The notes under the pieces are model-generated. The model was not told the origin of the DNA. It did not search any database and worked only from the letters and a program-made list of their open reading frames with translations. From the NCBI GenBank assembly GCA_934667295.1, contig CAKULR010000044.1:1-10549 (forward strand): a DNA stretch of 10,549 bases, read 5' to 3'. Positions 6,599 through 10,549 of the stretch are shown here, in pieces; position 1 is the stretch's first letter; the number at the start of each line of letters is the position of its first letter. Position numbers and translations under genes: made by a program. The stretch is from an uncultured Kiritimatiellota bacterium. Its GTDB lineage: Bacteria > Verrucomicrobiota > Kiritimatiellia > RFP12 > UBA1067.

Positions 6599-6670
6599 CC
6601 GCCAATCCTGCACGGTACCTGAAATTTCGCCCACAAAGCATACACGACCACGCGGTAAGATCAGACGGCT

Positions 6671-6811
6671 CGGCACGCGAAGTACCCACGCCGCCCTCGG
6701 CGCGTGGCGTCCGAACGGTCGCGCAGGAGCGCGACCCTCCCGTAAGCGAACACACGGAGTGATCCGTTTCAGCGCCACGCGCCGAGGGCGGCGCGGGTAC
6801 TTCGCGTGCCG
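6671..6811. repeat. 141-bp inverted-repeat element with nested hairpins
   Basis: The arms 6671-6709 and 6773-6811 are reverse complements at 38 of 39 positions; the one mismatch involves 6794. The 63-base centre holds a perfect 8-bp hairpin (6717-6736) and a 5-bp hairpin ACGGA-GTGA-TCCGT (6754-6767). The right arm can also fold on itself (CGCGCCG-AGGG-CGGCGCG, 6778-6795). There is no target duplication beside it and no coding capacity. It could be a MITE-like or REPIN-like element, a cruciform or a strong transcription barrier. The NUDIX -10 begins 17 bases after its right end. Confidence 0.75.
6717..6741 (-). repeat. REP-like hairpin with GGAG head
   Basis: On the minus strand a GGGAG head (6741-6737) runs directly into a perfect 8-bp stem with a 4-base loop (GGTCGCGC-TCCT-GCGCGACC, 6736-6717). 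A GGAG or GTAG tetranucleotide 5' of a palindrome is the hallmark of REP sequences moved by RAYT transposases. The hairpin at 9034-9057 has the same design and orientation but a different stem. Confidence 0.5.
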
Positions 6812-6825
6812 GACGTCCGTACTTG

Positions 6826-6834
6826 TGCTATACT
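6826..6834 (+). promoter_or_regulatory. Extended -10 promoter of the NUDIX gene, leaderless arrangement
   Basis: TGCTATACT is a complete extended -10. No good -35 lies 17-18 bases upstream, where the inverted-repeat arm is found. The ATG at 6845 follows the -10 after only 10 bases, so transcription should begin about 3-4 bases before it. No ribosome site fits in that space. Confidence 0.6.
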
Positions 6835-6844
6835 CTCACCCGTT

Positions 6845-7717
6845 ATGGACTTTCCCGAATACGAACTGGCGGGGATCGAGACGATCGCCCGCGGCGTCTG
6901 CATCCAGGACGGCAAGGTGCTCCTCTGCCGCGCAAAGGGCGGCGCGACGACCTATCTTCCCGGCGGGCACATCGAGTTCGGCGAAACGGGCCGACAGGCG
7001 CTCGTGCGCGAAATGAGGGAGGAGATGGGCGTCGACGCGACGGCGGGCGCCTTCCTGGGCGTCGTCGAGAACCAGTTCCAACAGCACGGCAAGCCCCATG
7101 CCGAAATCAACCTCGTCGACCGCATGACACTCCCCGAAGGCACCGCCGCCACCGCGCGGGAGGACTGGATCGCGTTCGAATGGCACGACCTCGCGGACCT
7201 CGACGCCGCCCGCCTGCTTCCGGCGGAGATGGCGCGGTTCCTCGTCACCGACTTCCCCCTCCGCCGCGCCGAACGCGCGCTCACGCGCGACGAGGCCCTT
7301 GCCGTCCTCGCCCGCGCCGAAGTCGCCACGGTGAGCCTCGTCACGCCGCAGGGCCCCTACGGCTTCCCCGTCTCGCCCGTCTGCCTCGGCAACCGCCTCT
7401 ACTTCCACTGCGCGGCGGCCGGGCGCAAGATCGACGCCCTCGCCGCCGATTCCCGCTGCTGGATCAGCGCCTACACGGACGTCGCCCCCGCCACGGACAA
7501 GTTCACCACCTTCTACGCGAGCGCCATGGCCTGGGGCGACCTCGTGTGCGTCACGGACGAGGCGGAGCGCATCGCCGCCCTGCGCGCGCTCTGCGAGAAG
7601 TTCACCCCCGCGAACATGCCGTGCTTCGACGCGGCCCTCGCCCGTTCCCTCCCCGCCACGCGCCTCTACGCGCTCCGCCTCGACCACGTGAGCGGAAAGC
7701 AGAAGCGCCGGACGTAG
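6845..7717 (+). CDS. NUDIX hydrolase fused to NimA-like FMN-binding (PNPOx-fold) domain
   Basis: A 290-residue two-domain protein. Residues about 10-135 are a NUDIX domain with a perfect box at 41-63 (GX5EX7REUXEEXGU: GHIEFGETGRQALVREMREE followed by MGV); it would cleave a nucleoside diphosphate linked to another moiety using Mg2+. Residues about 137-290 match the pyridoxamine-phosphate-oxidase-like flavoprotein family that includes nitroimidazole-resistance NimA (PLRRAERALTRDEAL, PYGFPVSPV, RLYFHCAAAGRKIDAL, DKFTTFYASAMAWG). Such domains bind FMN or a related cofactor. The join falls inside continuous coding sequence with uniform GC, so it is a real fusion and not a frameshift. The ATG at 6845 is chosen because the promoter -10 ends at 6834; the frame continues upstream to 6806, but there it passes through the inverted repeat and promoter. 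The gene converges on the aldolase gene with 37 bases between. Substrate unknown. Confidence 0.88.
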   Translation: MDFPEYELAGIETIARGVCIQDGKVLLCRAKGGATTYLPGGHIEFGETGRQALVREMREEMGVDATAGAFLGVVENQFQQHGKPHAEINLVDRMTLPEGTAATAREDWIAFEWHDLADLDAARLLPAEMARFLVTDFPLRRAERALTRDEALAVLARAEVATVSLVTPQGPYGFPVSPVCLGNRLYFHCAAAGRKIDALAADSRCWISAYTDVAPATDKFTTFYASAMAWGDLVCVTDEAERIAALRALCEKFTPANMPCFDAALARSLPATRLYALRLDHVSGKQKRRT

Positions 7718-7730
7718 GCCCGCCCGGCGC
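7705..7730. terminator. Possible bidirectional terminator hairpin between convergent genes
   Basis: GCGCCGG (7705-7711) pairs perfectly with CCGGCGC (7724-7730) around a 12-base loop that contains the NUDIX stop codon. A second, weaker hairpin follows (GGCGG-TACCT-CCGCC, 7737-7751). Neither has a U-run. The location between convergent stops favours a terminator role, but GC-rich DNA forms such stems by chance. Confidence 0.3.
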
Positions 7731-7754
7731 CGCGTAGGCGGTACCTCCGCCCGC

Positions 7755-8933
7755 TCAGTCCATCTCCGTCAGCTCGTGCGCGAAGTTGACGTAGTCCGTG
7801 CGGTTGTCGGCAATGAACTTGATGGCCGAGCGCGGGTGGCAGTTCATCACCCCCGTCAGCAGGTACGGGATGTCGTAGCCCCACTTCCACCCGTCGGCCT
7901 TCATCTTGAGCATGTGCTTCTGCACGAATTCGAGGATCGGCAGCGCGCTGTACTTCGGGTTCTTGAGGAAGTTCAGCAACTGTTCCGAGAAGCAGTTCCC
8001 CGCGCCGCGCCCCATGCCGTTGACGGTCACGTCGAGGTAGTTCACGCCGTGGCGGCAGCACTCGATCGTGTTCGCGAAGGCGAGCTGCTGGTTGTTGTGG
8101 CCGTGGAAGCCCGTCTGCTTGCCCTGCATGGCCTCGACGTACTTCTTCGCGAGGCCGGCGATCTGCTCGGGGCAGAAGTACCCGAACGAATCGACGAGGT
8201 AGAGCACGTCCGCCGGCGAGGCGGCGATCATTTTGATGCCCTTTTCGAGGTCTTCGCCCGGCACCTTCGAGACGGCCATGAGGTTGCACGTCACCTCGTA
8301 GCCTTTCGCCTTCGCGTCCTCGATCATGTCGATGGCGAGCGGGATCTGGTGGATGTAGCACGCGACGCGGATCACGTCCACCACGCTGTCCTTCTTCGGA
8401 AGGATGTCCGTCTTGTAGTCGCAGCGCCCCGCATCCGCCATCACCGCGATCTTGAGCGGCGTCTTGTTCTCGCCCACGACGGCGCGGATGTCCTCCTCGT
8501 CCGAAAACTTCCACTTGCCGAAGTCCGAGACCTTGAACATGTTCTTGGAGGCCCGGTAGCCGAACTCCATGTAGTCCACGCCCGCCGCGAGATTCGCCCG
8601 ATAGAGGTCGCGCACGAACTCGTCCGTGAACCCGAAATTGTTCACGAGACCGCCGTCGCGCATCGTCGCGTCGAAGACCTTGATGTCTGGACAGTAGTTC
8701 ATCATGTTCCGATTCTGCATTTCCATCGTCTCCGGACCTTGCTTCGCCATGCCGCCGCCGCGAACGGACCGCCCGTCCACCGGCTTCATGGCATCCTCTG
8801 GAATCAGCCAGGACCTTCCGGCCGTCTTCGCGCCGGGAATCCTTCCGGCGGAACAGAAGTCCCGGACCCGACGGGGCGTGACGCCCCATCCTTCCGCAAC
8901 TTCAACGACCGTTCTATATCCTTCCGTTTCCAT
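7755..8933 (-). CDS. Helix-turn-helix / DRE-TIM aldolase fusion protein
   Basis: A 392-residue protein with two parts. Residues 1-57 form an excisionase/MerR-like helix-turn-helix domain (TVVEVAEGWGVTPRRVRDFC, then AGRIPGAKTAGRSWLIPED), normally a free-standing small DNA-binding protein. Residues about 83-392 form an HMGL-like TIM barrel of the 4-hydroxy-2-oxovalerate aldolase type. DATMRDGG (88-95) carries the DRE-like R92 and D93, HGHNN (277-281) gives metal ligands H277 and H279, and VNGMGRGAGN (304-313) closes the site. The barrel should do a metal-dependent aldol or retro-aldol reaction on an unknown 2-oxo acid. The ATG at 8933 sits 10 bases after the -10 and starts the HTH. The aldolase alone could also start at M72 (8720), which has GGAG 9 bases upstream. 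The two parts are in one frame with a Gly-rich linker. Confidence 0.85.
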   Translation of the reverse strand: METEGYRTVVEVAEGWGVTPRRVRDFCSAGRIPGAKTAGRSWLIPEDAMKPVDGRSVRGGGMAKQGPETMEMQNRNMMNYCPDIKVFDATMRDGGLVNNFGFTDEFVRDLYRANLAAGVDYMEFGYRASKNMFKVSDFGKWKFSDEEDIRAVVGENKTPLKIAVMADAGRCDYKTDILPKKDSVVDVIRVACYIHQIPLAIDMIEDAKAKGYEVTCNLMAVSKVPGEDLEKGIKMIAASPADVLYLVDSFGYFCPEQIAGLAKKYVEAMQGKQTGFHGHNNQQLAFANTIECCRHGVNYLDVTVNGMGRGAGNCFSEQLLNFLKNPKYSALPILEFVQKHMLKMKADGWKWGYDIPYLLTGVMNCHPRSAIKFIADNRTDYVNFAHELTEMD

Positions 8934-8960
8934 GTCGTGCGGAAGTATATCATCCTTCCG
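8839..8960 (-). repeat. Four copies of CGGAAGGAT across the start of the HTH-aldolase gene
   Basis: The 9-mer CGGAAGGAT, read on the minus strand, occurs at 8960-8952, 8926-8918, 8896-8888 and 8847-8839, with starts 34, 30 and 49 bases apart. One copy abuts the extended -10. The coding copies fall in different reading frames (GGA-AGG-ATT and GAA-GGA-TGG), so they are not a peptide repeat. They could be sites for the HTH domain encoded here. Confidence 0.35.
8944..8952 (-). promoter_or_regulatory. Extended -10 promoter of the HTH-aldolase gene, leaderless arrangement
   Basis: TGATATACT (8952-8944, minus strand) is an extended -10. The best -35 at 17 bases is only TTCCCT. An A7 run lies further upstream (8993-8987). 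The ATG at 8933 begins 10 bases after the -10, the same geometry as the NUDIX gene, so the transcript is probably leaderless. Confidence 0.55.
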
Positions 8961-9033
8961 CCGCGAAGGGAAGCCCGAAAACGTTCTTTTTTTACGCAAA
9001 CGTCAGAAGCAGCTGCGAAAACATCGCGCGTGC

Positions 9034-9057
9034 GGACGGGACAAGCCCGTCCCTCCC
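9034..9057 (-). repeat. REP-like hairpin with GGAG head
   Basis: On the minus strand GGGAG (9057-9053) is followed directly by GGACGGG-CTTGT-CCCGTCC (9052-9034), a perfect 7-bp stem with a 5-base loop. It lies in the intergenic space 83 bases downstream of the permease stop. It shares head, orientation and layout with 6717-6741. It may also protect or end the permease mRNA. Confidence 0.5.
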
Positions 9058-9139
9058 GAACAGGGACGAAACGCGACGGATACGCCCGCATCCACGTTTC
9101 CGATTGATGGGGTTATCTTAGCATTTCAAAACACGAATG

Positions 9140-10549
9140 TCAAATGCGGCGGCTTTCGCGGGCGATCAGGACGAGCGAGGTGGGGAGGGCGACGAGCAGC
9201 ACGAAGACGAGCGCGCCGGCCGTTCCCTCGGCGACGACCGTCCACGGCACCGCGAAATAGTGCGGCATGCCGGGCCAGACGCTCCCCGTCTTGATCGACG
9301 TCAGCCATCCGACCGCCGCACCGACGGGAAGACCGAACACGATGCCCCAGAACGCCGTCCGCAGCGCCCCCCGCACGAGGCGCGCCGCGAGCTGGCCGCG
9401 CGTGGCGCCCACCGCGCGCAGAACGGCGAATTCGCGCTTCGCGGCATCGGCGTCCGCCACGAGCATCGCGATGAAGCCGAGCGCGAGGATCGCGAGGAAG
9501 ACGAAGGGAACGCGCGCGATCTGCCCGATCAGGTCGGAACCATGCGCAAGCGTGCCGTCCGCGATCTCGTCGCGGGCGTGCAGGCGGACGGTGGAGGACG
9601 GCTGGTCCCCCGCGAGGCCGAGGGCCTTCGCGATCTCGGCCTCGACGGCGCGTCCGGCCGGGAAGACGCCCTTCTCCTTCAGGAACGCGGGGTCGTATTC
9701 GACCCACAGGTGCGTCATCTTCACCGCCGCCGCCGGACGCGGATCGAGCGATTCAAGCGTGTCGAAGGAGACGAAGACCGTGCCGTCCGTCATGCCGGGC
9801 GCGCCGTTGAGCCCCCGCACGAGGCCCCGGCTCGTCACCATGTGCCAGTTGAGGTCGATGACGCCGGCAATCGGCAGCTCGGCCACGGTCCTGGGTCCAC
9901 GTCCCGGCAACGCCACGCGCAACGTGTCCCCCACGTGCAGGTTCCGCGCGCGGCTGATCATCTCCGCGATCACGCAGGCGTCGGAGGAGCGGATCGCCCG
10001 CTCGGCCGCCTCCCACGTCCCCTCCACGAACCGGAACTCCGGCAACCATTCCGCCGCGAGGAAGAGCGCGTTCCGGCAGGGCTTCCGCCTCGGTCCCCCA
10101 CCCGGCCCGCCGCGTCCGCCCCACATCGGCATCTCCTCCTCGGGATCGAAGTCGAGCTGGAGCGGACACAGCTCGGAAATCCGCTTCACCCCCGGCAGCG
10201 TACGCAGTTTCCCGATGTCGAACGCGCTCACCCCCTCGGGCAGGATCGAGACGATGGCGTCCGGCCACTCCATGCTCGGCACGAACCCCCGCATCAGGGA
10301 AGCCCCCCACACCTCCACCGCGATGAATGCCGCGAATCCGCACGCGAAGGCCACCGCCATGCCGCGCCGACGGCGGTGCGGACGCTCCTCCAGCGCGTCG
10401 AGCGGACGCACCGCGAGCGCAGGGCGCAGCGCGAACAGCACGGCGGCAAACGCCACCACCAGCGCGCACGCGAACGTCCCCCCCATCACGCCCCACGCGA
10501 AGGCCGCCCCCATCAGGAACGCCACCGGATCCGCCGCCACGTAGAGGAC
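9140..10549 (-). CDS. FtsX/MacB-type ABC transporter permease, C-terminal part
   Basis: The frame is open from the right edge to the TGA at 9142-9140, giving 469 residues of a longer protein. The first visible residues (VLYVAADPVAFLMGAAFAWG) are inside a membrane region, so any start here is not the real one. The order is: hydrophobic pair ending in LRPALAVRPLDALEERP, a basic loop, a membrane segment at about residue 65-80, a large extracytoplasmic domain (about 85-330) like MacB-PCD, then the FtsX core with REFAVLRAVGATRGQL and three membrane segments. Two FtsX units in one chain is the usual design of 10-helix permeases of lipoprotein or peptide exporters. A low-complexity MWGGRGGPGGGPRR stretch near 140-155 is unusual. 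The ATPase partner would be outside the window. Cargo unknown. Confidence 0.85.
   Translation of the reverse strand, partial: VLYVAADPVAFLMGAAFAWGVMGGTFACALVVAFAAVLFALRPALAVRPLDALEERPHRRRRGMAVAFACGFAAFIAVEVWGASLMRGFVPSMEWPDAIVSILPEGVSAFDIGKLRTLPGVKRISELCPLQLDFDPEEEMPMWGGRGGPGGGPRRKPCRNALFLAAEWLPEFRFVEGTWEAAERAIRSSDACVIAEMISRARNLHVGDTLRVALPGRGPRTVAELPIAGVIDLNWHMVTSRGLVRGLNGAPGMTDGTVFVSFDTLESLDPRPAAAVKMTHLWVEYDPAFLKEKGVFPAGRAVEAEIAKALGLAGDQPSSTVRLHARDEIADGTLAHGSDLIGQIARVPFVFLAILALGFIAMLVADADAAKREFAVLRAVGATRGQLAARLVRGALRTAFWGIVFGLPVGAAVGWLTSIKTGSVWPGMPHYFAVPWTVVAEGTAGALVFVLLVALPTSLVLIARESRRI

Larger units (their letters stand above)
6465..6844. other. 380-bp intergenic region: repeats, no convincing gene
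   Basis: The stretch between the NERD stop and the NUDIX start holds no supported coding region. From left to right it contains a spaced 7-bp dyad GGTATGC/GCATACC (6516-6522, 6564-6570), the right copy of the 10-bp direct repeat (6589-6598), the 39-bp inverted repeat with nested hairpins (6671-6811), and the NUDIX extended -10. Composition shifts from mixed to very GC-rich at about 6670. No Rho-independent terminator was seen after the NERD gene. Confidence 0.7.

Noticed and set aside
6504..6640. Small minus-strand frame with a CxxC pair and a GLAVIGPDGWRIVV stretch
   Set aside because: It looks slightly protein-like, but it has no ribosome site, its longer version starts inside the inverted repeat, and only one CxxC is present. 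It crosses the 10-bp direct repeat, so if it were a real gene the repeat would be coincidental.
8873..8887. Hairpin GGGGCG-TGA-CGCCCC
   Set aside because: It lies inside the HTH coding sequence and is explained by codons for WGVTP; no GGAG head or other regulatory context.
8934..8999. N-terminal extension of the HTH-aldolase protein to 8999
   Set aside because: This stretch contains the extended -10 and low-complexity basic residues that do not belong to the HTH domain.
9267..10544. 425-residue plus-strand frame opposite the ABC permease
   Set aside because: Ser/Ala/Pro/Arg-rich antisense without domains; the minus frame has FtsX motifs and membrane segments.
1..10549. CRISPR arrays, tRNA or rRNA genes, integrase or transposase genes
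   Set aside because: No regularly spaced repeats, no tRNA-like cloverleaf and no recombinase motifs were seen on either strand.

Overview
The window looks like a piece of a high-GC, free-standing bacterial chromosome. The best guess is a member of the Planctomycetes-Verrucomicrobia-Lentisphaerae-Kiritimatiellae group. That rests on the very GC-rich coding style, a large exported passenger-like protein of the type these bacteria carry in many copies, and GGAG-headed REP-like hairpins. No marker gene is present, so the assignment is an inference.

Layout. Positions 1-1701 (minus) encode the N-terminal 567 codons of an exported beta-repeat protein, running off the left edge. Its promoter carries an 11-base G tract inside an 18-base spacer between TTGACA and TATACT, which is the classical layout of a phase-variable promoter. 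Next on the same strand is a cysK-lysR operon (3669 to 1833), cysteine synthase plus a LysR-type regulator. Two identical-architecture LysR boxes (CTAC-N7-GTAG, centres 53 bp apart) bracket the cysK promoter and suggest autoregulation.

Positions 3922-6464 (plus) hold a lower-GC three-gene cassette: an ABC/OLD-like ATPase, a small partner with TOPRIM-like acidic motifs, and a membrane-anchored NERD nuclease with a topoisomerase-type C4 zinc finger. The first two are translationally coupled, and all three seem to run from one TATAAT promoter. This is a candidate anti-phage or DNA-surveillance islet. A 10-bp direct repeat (3773-3782 and 6589-6598) brackets it, and a 39-bp inverted repeat enclosing a REP-like hairpin (6671-6811) lies on its right.

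To the right the high GC returns. A NUDIX hydrolase fused to a NimA-like flavin-binding domain (6845-7717, plus) converges on a DRE-TIM aldolase with an N-terminal excisionase/MerR-like helix-turn-helix domain (8933-7755, minus). Both begin exactly 10 bases after an extended -10 TATACT, so both are predicted to be leaderless messages. A second REP-like hairpin (9034-9057) sits between the aldolase and the C-terminal part of an FtsX/MacB-type ABC permease (9140-10549, minus), which runs off the right edge.

Functionally the window is a mosaic. It has a variable surface protein, a housekeeping sulfur-assimilation operon, an inserted defence-like cassette, and two unusual domain fusions whose substrates cannot be read from the sequence.
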